This document shows, piece by piece, positions 28,043 to 37,515 of a stretch of DNA of 64,000 nt. The position numbers were made by a program, and so were the translations under genes. Each line of letters begins with the position of its first letter. Within the stretch, counting starts at the first letter, position 1. Source of the stretch: Paraglaciecola algarum (lineage in GTDB: Bacteria; Pseudomonadota; Gammaproteobacteria; Enterobacterales; Alteromonadaceae); NCBI RefSeq assembly GCF_021532655.1, contig NZ_JAKGAS010000007.1:62001-126000 (forward strand), written 5' to 3'. The notes beneath the pieces were generated by a model. The model had not been told where the DNA came from, did no database searches, and saw only the letters and a program-made list of their open reading frames with translations.

Positions 28043-28918
28043 CTATGCCCACATTACGAGCAACGCGGCAAAACCAATTAACAACAGACCAATAATTTCA
28101 TGTTTCTTAACAGGGTTCTTCAACCAAAAAACCGCTATCACTATAGTAAACAGCACCTCAAGTTGGCCTAAGGTTTTAACGTAAGCCACATGATGCAAAG
28201 CCATGGCACTAAACCAACAAATAGATCCCAAACAACTGGTTAAACTGGTGCTAAAGGTCATTTTTGCGTTTTGCTTAAGGTGACCAAATGTTTGTGGATT
28301 GTTCATGGCGATATAAATAATAAGTAAACTAGTTTGAATACATAACACCCATAATAAAACCCAAGCGGCACTATGAGGAAATGGCACATCTAATAAATGC
28401 GCAGCTTCACGTACATATAAAGAGGTAAGGGCAAAGCAGGTTCCACAGGCCAAACCAATTAAAATAGTTTTAATACTCAGCTCACCTTTTTTGCCACCAC
28501 CACTTAATACAAACACAGCAGCAGCACCCACAAAAATGCCTATCCAACCAAATAAACTTAGCTGACTGCCAAAAAATAAAGTACCTATTACACCTGCTAC
28601 TAAAGCTTCACTTTTTGCTAAACCTGCGCCTACAGCAAAGTTTTTTTGTTTAAATAAAATCACCATTAACGAAGTAGCAGCAATCTGCAACACAGAAGCG
28701 AGTATTACTATGCCAATAAACTTAAAGCTAAAATCGGGAAGAACTTGATCTGAAAAAAAATACAGAAGAAATAAATATAACAGTGCGATTGGCGGTGCAA
28801 ATAAAAATCTCGCTAAGGTTACCCCTGATGTACTTACCGTAGCACTTAGCTTACTTTGCAGAGCATTACGAAAGGTCTGCATTATCACGGCACCAAGTGT
28901 GAAGAATATCCAGCTCAA
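28043..28918 (-). CDS. EamA/DMT family transporter
   Basis: This 291-residue protein has about ten hydrophobic segments in two repeated halves, typical of drug/metabolite transporters. The substrate cannot be inferred. It starts with MSWIFFTLGAVIMQTFRNAL and has a Lys-rich internal turn (SGGGKKGELSIKT) dividing the two halves. It lies 70 bp upstream of yigZ on the same strand and may be cotranscribed with it. Confidence 0.85.
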   Translation of the reverse strand: MSWIFFTLGAVIMQTFRNALQSKLSATVSTSGVTLARFLFAPPIALLYLFLLYFFSDQVLPDFSFKFIGIVILASVLQIAATSLMVILFKQKNFAVGAGLAKSEALVAGVIGTLFFGSQLSLFGWIGIFVGAAAVFVLSGGGKKGELSIKTILIGLACGTCFALTSLYVREAAHLLDVPFPHSAAWVLLWVLCIQTSLLIIYIAMNNPQTFGHLKQNAKMTFSTSLTSCLGSICWFSAMALHHVAYVKTLGQLEVLFTIVIAVFWLKNPVKKHEIIGLLLIGFAALLVMWA

Positions 28919-29373
28919 TTTAAACCCTTATTTACCATTCAGTATGTTATTTCCAAAAACTAGCATTTTACCCTTTTTAACGAACTATAGTTATGAAACT
29001 CAACTAAATTTTCCGCTTCGCCGCTCCCATATCAATAACTAATTTCTATTTTTCAGGCCCCGCTTTTTACACAAACCAACATTGGCCTTACAATTAAAAA
29101 TTTGGACATACCAAATAAAACACAAAAAACCAAATAGAAATGTAAATAATTTTTAAATGTTTACTAAAATTAACAATAAAATCAAAAAAGCCAATAAAAA
29201 CAATATAAAAACCTTATTTAAACTACAAACAACAGTTAAATAAATGTTCTTTTTTTGTAACTTAATTCAATTAATTTTGGCATGACCACTTGACTATATA
29301 CTTATATGACATACTATAATTATTAAAAATAACAAACAACACACACAATCAAATCATTTAATAGAGGTAACAC
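28919..29373. other. AT-rich intergenic region before the TonB receptor
   Basis: This 455-bp space is strongly AT-rich, with long A and T runs from about 29090 to 29270. No gene, tRNA or convincing hairpin is seen. It contains the start of the EamA gene's upstream region and a probable promoter for the receptor (listed separately). Confidence 0.6.
29290..29320 (+). promoter_or_regulatory. Possible sigma-70 promoter of the TonB receptor
   Basis: TTGACT at 29290-29295 and TATAAT at 29315-29320 are close to sigma-70 consensus but are 19 bp apart rather than 17. The distance to the receptor start is 53 bp. The long spacer might indicate need for an activator. Confidence 0.4.
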
Positions 29374-32259
29374 ATGCACTCTACACACCCATTTACAACT
29401 AATCGCAACATGAAAAAAAGCTTCACTGCACTTGCAGTATTGGCTGCTTTTAATACCCTTAGCACATCAGTTTTAGCTCAAGCTACAGAGCAAAATACAG
29501 ATGATAGTGCTGAAATTATCGAAGTAAGAGGAATTGCAGACGCATACCGCAACGCAATTGCTGAAAAAAGAAGTTCGGCAACCATAGTCGATGCTTTGTC
29601 TTCTTCAGACATAGGCGCATTACCTGATTTATCCGTTGCCGAAACACTAGAACGAATTACCGGTGTTAGCGGAGATCGCTTTAAAGGTAACGCAAGTGAA
29701 ATATCGATTCGTGGACTTGGTCCATTTTTAGGATTTTCTACGGTCAACGGTAGAGCAATATCCTCTGGTAGTGGTAACCGCTCTGTTGCTTTTAGTCAGT
29801 TCCCATCTGAATTAGTTAACGGTGTTACCGTTTTTAAAGCCCAAAAAGCGGATCTACTTGAAGGCGGTGTATCTGGTCTTATCGATTTAAAAACCATCAA
29901 ACCAGTAGATTACGGTAAAGAGCGTTTTCAAACTGAAATGCGCTTAAACTATAACCCTTACCAAGCAAAATTCAACGACGACAATGGTTTAGGTTATCGC
30001 CCTTCTGCTTCTTACACCAACAGCTTTGAGTTAGATGACGGCGGAAAGTTTGGTTTTGCAGTGGGATATGCGGGAGCTCGCATTTCCTCGCCAGAAGAAA
30101 GTTATAATACTAGCTCTACATTACGCAACTGTAATTCAGATTATGCGGTTGATGGTGGCAGTAATTGTAGTTTTAGTGACGCTCGAGCTGCAGCAAATGG
30201 TGGCGAAGCTAAAGATGGCGACTACTATTTTATTTCTAACCAATTTTATTATCGCCAAATGGAGTCAGAAGAAGAACGTGACGGTGTAATTTACGCCCTA
30301 CAATGGCAGCCGAATTCGGATTTAGACATTAACTTAGATGGTCAATGGTCTAATCGATACTATTACGAAGATCGCCATGACTTAATGTTTGATGATGGCC
30401 GCAGACGTATCGCTAACTGGACCACTAATAGTGAACATGCACTCACTTCATATACTGGAGAATCACGTATTAGTTCATACGGCGAATACCGAGTTAGAGA
30501 AGAAGAGTACAGCGGTGTGGGTTTGAACATTGATTGGCAAGCCAGCAACGATCTGCATGTCGCTTTTGATGCAGCCTACTCTGGCACTGAGCGATATCAA
30601 ACAAGAACTTGGGCCCGTTTTCGAGGTGACAGAAGTTTTTACGATTGGCAAAACAGTGACGGTCAAGATTTCCCAAGTATTACCGCTGTTTACAGTGATT
30701 TTGATGATCCCGCGGGCAGCGCCGAAAATTGGCAACAAAACATCCAAGATCTAGCTTATTTTGATGCCGACAGCGAAGCCAGAAACTATCGTTTTGACAT
30801 TGAAGATACCATTAAAAGTTATCGCCTAGATTTTGAGTATGCCTTAGACGGTGACATATTTTATGCAGTTAGATTTGGTAGCGCTATGTCATTCCATGAC
30901 CATGACAACTTTGGTGAAGAAAGAAAAAGTTTATCTACACCATCAAGTCAGCGACCTGAAAAAATAGCAGCGGCAGTTGCCAACTGTGCCATTGATTTCC
31001 CTCAATCTGACTTTGGTGAAGATGCTAACTTCCCAGTAAGTAGCTGGGGCACCTTTGATACACATTGTGGCTATGATGTTTTAGTTGGCGACACTGACAT
31101 GAGTGTTGATCCCATGTCTCCGAGTGAAAACGATGTGCGTATGAGTGAAGACATTACTTCATTCTATGCTATGGCCGATTTTTCTACTGAGTGGGGCGAC
31201 ATATCAGTAGACGGAAATGTGGGTCTTCGTCATGTAACAACTGACATATCATCTCTTGGTATTCGTACCTCGTATACTGTTAATACCAATGACAGTGGCT
31301 TTATTTCTTTCACTGAAAATGCCGGTGTGAATGAATTCAGCGAGCTGCAAAATAGCTATAGCAACATTTTACCTAGTATCAACCTTTCATTTGGTTTAAC
31401 CGACGAATTGCAATTAAGGTTTGCTGCGTATGGCGGCTTATCAAGACCAGACATGTGGTATTACGGTTCAGCTCGTGACATACGTGGCGCGTCTGAAGAA
31501 GACGAATTCACCACAGTTCAACAAGCCTTAGACGGCAATGTCACCGCTCGTGGTAACCCATACTTAGAAGCATTGGAGTCTAACAACTATGACCTGAGTT
31601 TAAGTTATTACTTGGGTGCTGATACTATGTTATCAGCAGCCTTATACTACAAAACCTTTAATGCTCGATTTGATTCATTAAGTGGTTTTGAAGATGTTGT
31701 AGTAGATGGCACTGCATACAATGTTGAAGTACAAGGTCGCCCTACTATTGTAGATGAAGACTCCAAAATTCAAGGTTTAGAGTTAACTGTAATGCATCAG
31801 TTTTCAAATCTACCTGCGCCTTTTAATGGCTTAGGTACATCGCTAAACTATAATTATGCTGACTCTGATTTTGAAACGCCAGAAAATGGCGGCAGTATTA
31901 CTCAAGATGTACGTGACATGATCGCACCATCTGATATTGCGGGTTTATCTAAAAACACCTTCAGTGGGCAAGTTTATTGGGAAAGTGATAACTTCTCAGC
32001 TCGTCTATCTTATAAATACCGTTCTGAATACTTAAAACCCTTTGGCAGCAGTTTGGCCCAGACTAACCGTTTTGTTGATGATACTTCGTCCTTTGACGTT
32101 GATTTTAAATATGACATCAACAAAAACATCACGGCTCGCTTTCAGATACTTAACTTAACTGGCGAACCTTATGTCGAGCAACGTGTTGCACATGGTGCAT
32201 ATAACCGCATCGAACATTCAGGACCTCGTTTCTTCTTAGGTTTAAAATACCGTATGTAA
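29374..32259 (+). CDS. TonB-dependent receptor of the Caulobacter/Xanthomonas type
   Basis: This 961-residue outer-membrane receptor imports a ligand using TonB energy. A signal peptide ends near STSVLAQ (about residue 36), then a TonB-box-like EIIEVRG (about 47-53). The plug domain contains SDIGALPDLSVAETLERI and VSGDRFKG; a large beta-barrel follows and ends in FFLGLKYRM, the usual aromatic-terminal strand. The sequence fits the group that imports oligosaccharides in marine and plant-associated bacteria. The ATG has AGAGGT 5 bp before it; a second in-frame ATG at 29410 lacks such a site. The next gene encodes a polysaccharide-lyase-like lipoprotein, so the ligand is probably a uronate-containing oligosaccharide. 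Confidence 0.92.
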   Translation: MHSTHPFTTNRNMKKSFTALAVLAAFNTLSTSVLAQATEQNTDDSAEIIEVRGIADAYRNAIAEKRSSATIVDALSSSDIGALPDLSVAETLERITGVSGDRFKGNASEISIRGLGPFLGFSTVNGRAISSGSGNRSVAFSQFPSELVNGVTVFKAQKADLLEGGVSGLIDLKTIKPVDYGKERFQTEMRLNYNPYQAKFNDDNGLGYRPSASYTNSFELDDGGKFGFAVGYAGARISSPEESYNTSSTLRNCNSDYAVDGGSNCSFSDARAAANGGEAKDGDYYFISNQFYYRQMESEEERDGVIYALQWQPNSDLDINLDGQWSNRYYYEDRHDLMFDDGRRRIANWTTNSEHALTSYTGESRISSYGEYRVREEEYSGVGLNIDWQASNDLHVAFDAAYSGTERYQTRTWARFRGDRSFYDWQNSDGQDFPSITAVYSDFDDPAGSAENWQQNIQDLAYFDADSEARNYRFDIEDTIKSYRLDFEYALDGDIFYAVRFGSAMSFHDHDNFGEERKSLSTPSSQRPEKIAAAVANCAIDFPQSDFGEDANFPVSSWGTFDTHCGYDVLVGDTDMSVDPMSPSENDVRMSEDITSFYAMADFSTEWGDISVDGNVGLRHVTTDISSLGIRTSYTVNTNDSGFISFTENAGVNEFSELQNSYSNILPSINLSFGLTDELQLRFAAYGGLSRPDMWYYGSARDIRGASEEDEFTTVQQALDGNVTARGNPYLEALESNNYDLSLSYYLGADTMLSAALYYKTFNARFDSLSGFEDVVVDGTAYNVEVQGRPTIVDEDSKIQGLELTVMHQFSNLPAPFNGLGTSLNYNYADSDFETPENGGSITQDVRDMIAPSDIAGLSKNTFSGQVYWESDNFSARLSYKYRSEYLKPFGSSLAQTNRFVDDTSSFDVDFKYDINKNITARFQILNLTGEPYVEQRVAHGAYNRIEHSGPRFFLGLKYRM

Positions 32260-32297
32260 TTCCATTTTTGGTAAATACGGCACGCAGCCAAGTTCTT

Positions 32298-32338
32298 AAA
32301 ACTCATAGTTGGGCCGCACTCCAGCTATGAGTTTTTTG
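32298..32338 (+). terminator. Terminator between receptor and lyase genes
   Basis: AAAACTCATAG and CTATGAGTTTT form an 11-bp stem with a 16-nt loop followed by Ts. It begins 39 bp after the receptor stop, so the lyase may have its own promoter or rely on read-through. Confidence 0.8.
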
Positions 32339-32374
32339 TATTAAACTAGAAAAAGCTCAGCAGGTGTAATAAAA

Positions 32375-33586
32375 ATGTATGTCAAAAAAAACCGTTACCT
32401 TGGTTTAATCCTAGCAGCCTGGTTAGGCTTTATCACAACAGCTTGCACCCAACCCAATTCGAACTTACCAGTCCAAGTTCTGGAAAAACACACCTTGCCC
32501 TTTACTGTAGATAAAAATGCAGTATTACAAAAAGCCGACTTAGCCTTAACTGCGCCCGTGACCACAGTGACGGCAACTTCTTCAGAACGAAGTGCTGGCG
32601 GCATTCATGACTTTTATTCAGAAGGTGACTATTGGTGGCCTAATCCTAGCGATCCAAATGGGCCATACATACGCAAGGACGGTCAAAGTAATCCAAATAA
32701 CTTTATCGACCACAGACTTGCCATGATGACTTTTAGAGATATAGTAGCTGCGTTAACGTCAGCATATTTAGTGACTGGAGATACAAAATATTCAAACCAA
32801 GCCTTAGCCCATATTAACGCATGGTTTGTTAATCCTAAGACTAATATGACGCCAAATTTATTGTATGGCCAAGCGATAAAAGGCCGTCACACAGGGCGAA
32901 GTATTGGCATTATTGACACCTTACATCTAACCGAAGTGGCACTGAGCATTAAAAGACTAAACGATGCAGGGGTAATTGCTAGCCAAGATTTTTCTGCTAT
33001 TCAAAACTGGTTTGCACAATATTTGAATTGGCTGAATAACCATGAGTTTGGCATAAAAGAGAAACACCATCCCAATAATCACGGCGTTGCTTGGTCGTTA
33101 CAAGCTGCAGCATTTGCCTTAGTCGCAAAAGACGTTGCAACCCTTGATTGGATCCGTACTCAATTTAAACAAGTCTACCTAAAACAAATGATGAACCAAC
33201 ATGGCGGTTTTGATGCAGAGCTAGCTCGAACAAAACCCTATGGTTATTCTTTGTTTGTGCTTGATTTAATGGCTGGTTTAGCCACCTTAGCGTCCACCGA
33301 GCAAGAGGACTTATGGGATTTCACCTTAGCAGATGGACGAAATATGCAACTAGGTATGGAGTTTATCCTACCTTACATTCAAAACAAACAGGCATGGCCA
33401 TATCAACAGGATATTCAATACTGGGATAACTGGCCACAAAGGCATCTCAACTTAGTCTTAGCTGAAGAAAACTTAAACCTACCTCAAATACGGCCTATAT
33501 GGCTAAACTTACCGGCTCATTCTGATGTATACGAAGTAAGAAGGAATATGCCAATGACTCAGCCCATTCTTTGGTTACAAAAATAA
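32375..33586 (+). CDS. Alginate-lyase-fold polysaccharide lyase
   Basis: This 403-residue protein has a hydrophobic N terminus (about 8-22) ending in TTAC, a weak lipobox, and reads as a member of the alginate_lyase (PF05426-like) superfamily. Visible landmarks are GDYWWPNPSDPNGPYIRKDG (about 84-103), an Asn/His motif YGQAIKGRHTGRSIG (about 165-180) and NHHEFG/KHHPNNHGVAW (about 215-245). Such enzymes cleave uronate polysaccharides by beta-elimination; the layout is close to PL38-type glucuronan/alginate lyases, but the exact family is not fixed by eye. It follows the TonB receptor and probably acts on its ligand in the periplasm. Confidence 0.75.
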   Translation: MYVKKNRYLGLILAAWLGFITTACTQPNSNLPVQVLEKHTLPFTVDKNAVLQKADLALTAPVTTVTATSSERSAGGIHDFYSEGDYWWPNPSDPNGPYIRKDGQSNPNNFIDHRLAMMTFRDIVAALTSAYLVTGDTKYSNQALAHINAWFVNPKTNMTPNLLYGQAIKGRHTGRSIGIIDTLHLTEVALSIKRLNDAGVIASQDFSAIQNWFAQYLNWLNNHEFGIKEKHHPNNHGVAWSLQAAAFALVAKDVATLDWIRTQFKQVYLKQMMNQHGGFDAELARTKPYGYSLFVLDLMAGLATLASTEQEDLWDFTLADGRNMQLGMEFILPYIQNKQAWPYQQDIQYWDNWPQRHLNLVLAEENLNLPQIRPIWLNLPAHSDVYEVRRNMPMTQPILWLQK

Positions 33587-33625
33587 CCTAGATTCTGGAT
33601 AAGCATCTATTGTATTGGGTATTTA

Positions 33626-35518
33626 TTACTTGCTGGCATCTTGCCTATATAGCTCGTGCCAGTTTTCAAGTTCTTCTTGACGCATGGGTTTACTATAATA
33701 ATATCCCTGTAGGCTTTGTATACCCATGCTGATTAATGCATCCGCTTGAGCCTTAGTTTCTACTCCTTCAGCTACTACGCTATAACCCAACTCTTTAGCC
33801 ATATGTTGAGTCGCTTGGATCACTGCTGTGCCTCCTTCAGCCATACTAGCAATAAAGTTTTTATCAATTTTAACTACGTCTGCTGCAATAGATTGTAGTA
33901 ACGAAAGTGACGAAAACCCTGTTCCAAAGTCATCTACTGACACCTTTATCTTCAACTTTTGTAAGGCTTTTATTTTTTGAATAGCTAACTGAATATCTTC
34001 CACAAATATTGATTCGGTAATTTCTATATGTAATTTTTCAGCCGGAAATCCAGATTCTTTTAACGTTTTTTCTAGTACATCTAACATATTGTTATGCATC
34101 AACTGAGACACAGACACATTGACCGACAAGTTAACTGTATTATCAAATGTCCATTTAGTGGCAACTTTGCAAGCTTGTTGCAATACCCAACTACCTATGT
34201 CGTGGATAAAGCCATTTTGTTCTGCAATAGGAATAAATTCATTGGGTGGTATCAACTCTCCGTCAAGCTTCCAACGCAATAAGGCTTCACAAAAACATAC
34301 CTGGCCAGTTTGACTATCTATCACCGGCTGATAAGTGACATACATTTGTTGCATTTGAAGCGCGCGACTTAAACCATCTTTTAAACGGTTTTCACGATTT
34401 ATAGATTCTCGCATTACGTCATTAAATACACGCACATCAGATTTTGAGGTTTGTTTTTGGGCATACATAGCTGTGTCTGCTAATTCAATCAACTCTTGCT
34501 CATTTTTAGAATGCTTGGGGTACATAGCAATACCTATAGTAGCACCAACACTTAGGGAGTTTGAGTTCACCCGGATGGGTTGCGACAATAAATGAATTAA
34601 TTTAGTAGAAAATTCTTTAGCTTCTATTTCATCTCTATGCTGTAAAGCAATCAAAAATTCATCGCCACCCCATCGACATAAGAACTCATGGTTTTGTGCT
34701 TGCATGTATAATCTATGAGCAATTGAAGTCAGTACATCGTCGCCAACTGCATGGCCATGTGAGTCATTTATATTTTTAAAACCATCTAAATCAATAAACA
34801 ATAAAGCTAAAGGTTTATTTTCTTTTTCTGCTTTAGCGATCAGCAACTTAAGGCTTTCAGAAAACGCGTTACGGTTAAAGAGTTTAGTTAATGGATCCAA
34901 CCTAGAAATAGTTAAAATTTCTTGTGTTCTACTTTTTACTTTTTCTTCCAAATTAAGATTTGATTCTGCTATTTCAGCATTCTTTAATTCCATTTCTTTC
35001 AATAAATCTGAGTTTTGATTTTTAATTAAAATAGAGTCCATGGTGAATTTGGACGACAATCTTGCCGAAGACATCATCACCCCAACAAAAACAAAGCCTA
35101 ATACCCCGAAAATATTGTGATGATCTTCAGTAGAAAACAAACAAAGTAAAGACAATGGGATGAGTAAAATTGCCGCATAACTTAATGATAAGGCTTTGTT
35201 AGCAGCCAAAACTGTTGCAGCGCCGCCAGCCATTGCTGACATAACGACTAATGTGCACGACAATTCAATAACATCCATTGAGTCAAAAAACAAAATAGAA
35301 TAAACGCTTAAAGTAAATGCTGTTAAATATCGCCCTACAATAAACCGGCGCATAGGTGCAGACACGTCATATTGGCTTCCCCTCAGTTTTGTTTGCCAGT
35401 AAAACAAATCTGCTAAACGATAGGTTAATAAGAGGCACATAAATAGCAGCCAGTAAATTTTTAAATATTTATCTGGGTTGTTAGGAAAAAAAAAGACAAG
35501 AGACAAACAAATACTCAA
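33626..35518 (-). CDS. GGDEF-EAL dual-domain cyclic-di-GMP protein
   Basis: At least 630 residues are coded. The N-terminal part has several hydrophobic segments as a membrane sensor; then a GGDEF domain with an intact CRWGGDEFLIAL signature and an EAL domain with EALLRWK and VDDFGTGFSSLSLL. Both catalytic sites look usable. The TTG at 35518 is the only ordinary start in the last stretch, but the same frame stays open upstream to a TGA at about 35654-35656 and encodes IKRDILELLHGNNSGSLFVT, which looks like the true N terminus. In that stretch there is no ATG, GTG or TTG; an ATT at 35600-35602 has AAGGAAG 10 bp before it. The start is therefore unsettled. Confidence 0.88.
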   Translation of the reverse strand: MSICLSLVFFFPNNPDKYLKIYWLLFMCLLLTYRLADLFYWQTKLRGSQYDVSAPMRRFIVGRYLTAFTLSVYSILFFDSMDVIELSCTLVVMSAMAGGAATVLAANKALSLSYAAILLIPLSLLCLFSTEDHHNIFGVLGFVFVGVMMSSARLSSKFTMDSILIKNQNSDLLKEMELKNAEIAESNLNLEEKVKSRTQEILTISRLDPLTKLFNRNAFSESLKLLIAKAEKENKPLALLFIDLDGFKNINDSHGHAVGDDVLTSIAHRLYMQAQNHEFLCRWGGDEFLIALQHRDEIEAKEFSTKLIHLLSQPIRVNSNSLSVGATIGIAMYPKHSKNEQELIELADTAMYAQKQTSKSDVRVFNDVMRESINRENRLKDGLSRALQMQQMYVTYQPVIDSQTGQVCFCEALLRWKLDGELIPPNEFIPIAEQNGFIHDIGSWVLQQACKVATKWTFDNTVNLSVNVSVSQLMHNNMLDVLEKTLKESGFPAEKLHIEITESIFVEDIQLAIQKIKALQKLKIKVSVDDFGTGFSSLSLLQSIAADVVKIDKNFIASMAEGGTAVIQATQHMAKELGYSVVAEGVETKAQADALISMGIQSLQGYYYSKPMRQEELENWHELYRQDASK

Positions 35519-35739
35519 AGTAACAAATAAGCTACCTGAGTTGTTTCCATGTAGAAGCTCAAGTATATCTCTTTTTATGTTTTGTTCAGAATAAACAGAA
35601 ATAGGCCTAGCTTCCTTTATATACTTTGCAGACAGCTTGCCAAGACGTAAATGTCAAAGCTATATTATTGATAATAAAAGACATTAATCATAAACCGATC
35701 GTATGGCAATAGATAACCTACTTTAGTCTATGTATTTCA

Positions 35740-36414
35740 TTACAACTTTAACTTAAAAAATAACAATGCTTGATCAAAATGAGCAAAAGTATATGGGCAG
35801 TTTGATAAAATTTCAGGCTCAATATCTACTAAATCTGGAATAACAGCAGTTTGGCAGCCAGCTGCTATTGAGGCTTTTACCCCAGCATTTGAATCTTCAA
35901 ACACCAAAACTCGCTCTGGTCGCACACCCAACTTATTGCATGCTAATAGATAACAATCAGGAGCGGGTTTAGGATTGGCTATATCGTCAAAGGTCACCAA
36001 CACATCAAGTTTTTGCTTATAAGCTGTGTTTTGAAAACTCTGTAATGTAGATTCAAGATCGGACGATGTCACCACGCCAACTGGAATTTTTTTATCAAGG
36101 ATGTATTGAAATAAGGCATCAAAACCTTTTTTAACCGGCAGCCCTATGCGTTTTTTCTCTGTCATATACAGACGAATTTCAAAAATAAATTGGTCCATGG
36201 GGAAATCTGGACCAAACTGTTTGTGCGCAATTTGATAACATTCTTGAGTAGGCACACCGATAAAATCTTTATACATGTCTACGCTAAAATGTACATTGAA
36301 TGCTTTGGCCGTATGCACCCAGGCATCACAACATATCTGTTCGCTATCAAAAATAGTCCCGTCTTTATCAAATAACACAGCATCAAATTTTGTAAAGCCC
36401 ATTCTCAAATTCAC
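35740..36414 (-). CDS. HAD-superfamily phosphatase
   Basis: This 224-residue protein is a HAD hydrolase of the beta-phosphoglucomutase/phosphatase group. Motif I is FDKDGTIFDSE (about 14-24), motif II is VVTSSDLEST, and motifs III/IV are NPKPAPDCYLLA and VFEDSNAGVKA. A cap domain lies between motifs I and II. The substrate is not deducible. It lies downstream of the LysR gene on the same strand, but a terminator separates them. Confidence 0.88.
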   Translation of the reverse strand: MNLRMGFTKFDAVLFDKDGTIFDSEQICCDAWVHTAKAFNVHFSVDMYKDFIGVPTQECYQIAHKQFGPDFPMDQFIFEIRLYMTEKKRIGLPVKKGFDALFQYILDKKIPVGVVTSSDLESTLQSFQNTAYKQKLDVLVTFDDIANPKPAPDCYLLACNKLGVRPERVLVFEDSNAGVKASIAAGCQTAVIPDLVDIEPEILSNCPYTFAHFDQALLFFKLKL

Positions 36415-36423
36415 CTCTTAAGC

Positions 36424-36450
36424 AAAAATATGACGCTGCATAGGCAGCAT
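36424..36450 (-). terminator. Terminator downstream of the LysR gene
   Basis: The stem GCTGC/GCAGC around a 4-nt loop is followed on the minus strand by a run of Ts (complement of 36424-36430). It ends the LysR transcript before the HAD gene. Confidence 0.6.
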
Positions 36451-36460
36451 AATTTACTCA

Positions 36461-37366
36461 TTACATTAACCTTAATTGAGGTTTGATAAAATCAATAAAG
36501 GCGCTAATTCTCTTAGTGGTTGTCGATGATTGATAGTAGACCGCATTTATCAACTCTCTATCTGTATTCGTAATTAGATAGGGCTCTAAAATTTTCACCA
36601 GCTTGCCACTTACAATATCTTCGGCAATCATAAAACCCGACAAACAAGCTATACCATTCCCAGCTAAAGCCAACTGTCTAATACTCTCACCATTGCTGGC
36701 ATGCAAAGTGGGGTTAATCAGAGCGTGAGTCTTATTTGTTTGCCCTTTTAATGGCCACTTGTTTAATACTTTACTATTTAAAAAGCCGATTAACTCATGC
36801 TCGGCTAAATCCTCTGGAGTTTGCGGTTTTTTATGTGCACGCAAATATTCTGGACTGGCCACTATATATAAAGGGCTTCTACCTAATGCTCTAGCTTTTA
36901 ATGTGGAGTCTTCTAATTTACCTATTCTGATAGCGACATCTGTTCGCTTCTCAATTAAATCCACAAATTCTTCATTCGAGCTTAGAGTTAATTCTATATC
37001 TGGGTAAGCCAGTTTAAATTTTTGAATAACAGGAATGATTTGATGAAACAAAAATGGGCTAGCGGCATCTACCCTTAATGGCCCAGCGGGTAATTCGCCA
37101 CGATTGATTATATCTAGCTCTGCGAGCTGAATTTTTTCTAAACCTTCACTCACCAGTTTGACAAATTTCTTGCCCTCATCGGTCAAGGCGACTTTTCTTG
37201 TGGTGCGCGTGAAGATACTGGCTCCGAGTGCAGACTCCACTTTTGCAACGGAGCGAGATACCCGAGCGACTTGCATATCTAGAGCCTCTGCGGCCGCCGA
37301 AAAACCACCAAACTCTACCACCGCTAGTATCACTTCTAAATCGTCTGAGCGGGTTTTCAAAGTCAC
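36461..37366 (-). CDS. LysR family transcriptional regulator
   Basis: This 301-residue regulator has the N-terminal winged helix-turn-helix (AEALDMQVARVSRSVAKVE, about 22-40) and the substrate-binding domain. It is divergent from an MFS exporter gene with about 150 bp between, the usual arrangement in which it controls the exporter. The inducer is unknown. Confidence 0.9.
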   Translation of the reverse strand: MTLKTRSDDLEVILAVVEFGGFSAAAEALDMQVARVSRSVAKVESALGASIFTRTTRKVALTDEGKKFVKLVSEGLEKIQLAELDIINRGELPAGPLRVDAASPFLFHQIIPVIQKFKLAYPDIELTLSSNEEFVDLIEKRTDVAIRIGKLEDSTLKARALGRSPLYIVASPEYLRAHKKPQTPEDLAEHELIGFLNSKVLNKWPLKGQTNKTHALINPTLHASNGESIRQLALAGNGIACLSGFMIAEDIVSGKLVKILEPYLITNTDRELINAVYYQSSTTTKRISAFIDFIKPQLRLM

Positions 37367-37515
37367 TATAATCTCTCCAATCCAATTAACCCTATTTGCT
37401 ACAAAAGTAATTTGACAATACCGATATTTATCACAAAAGAATAGCAGTTAATAATAGCGCCATCAAAACATTGCGCATGTTGCGCCTTGTTCATTTAAAC
37501 CATTTGGAGTCAATT

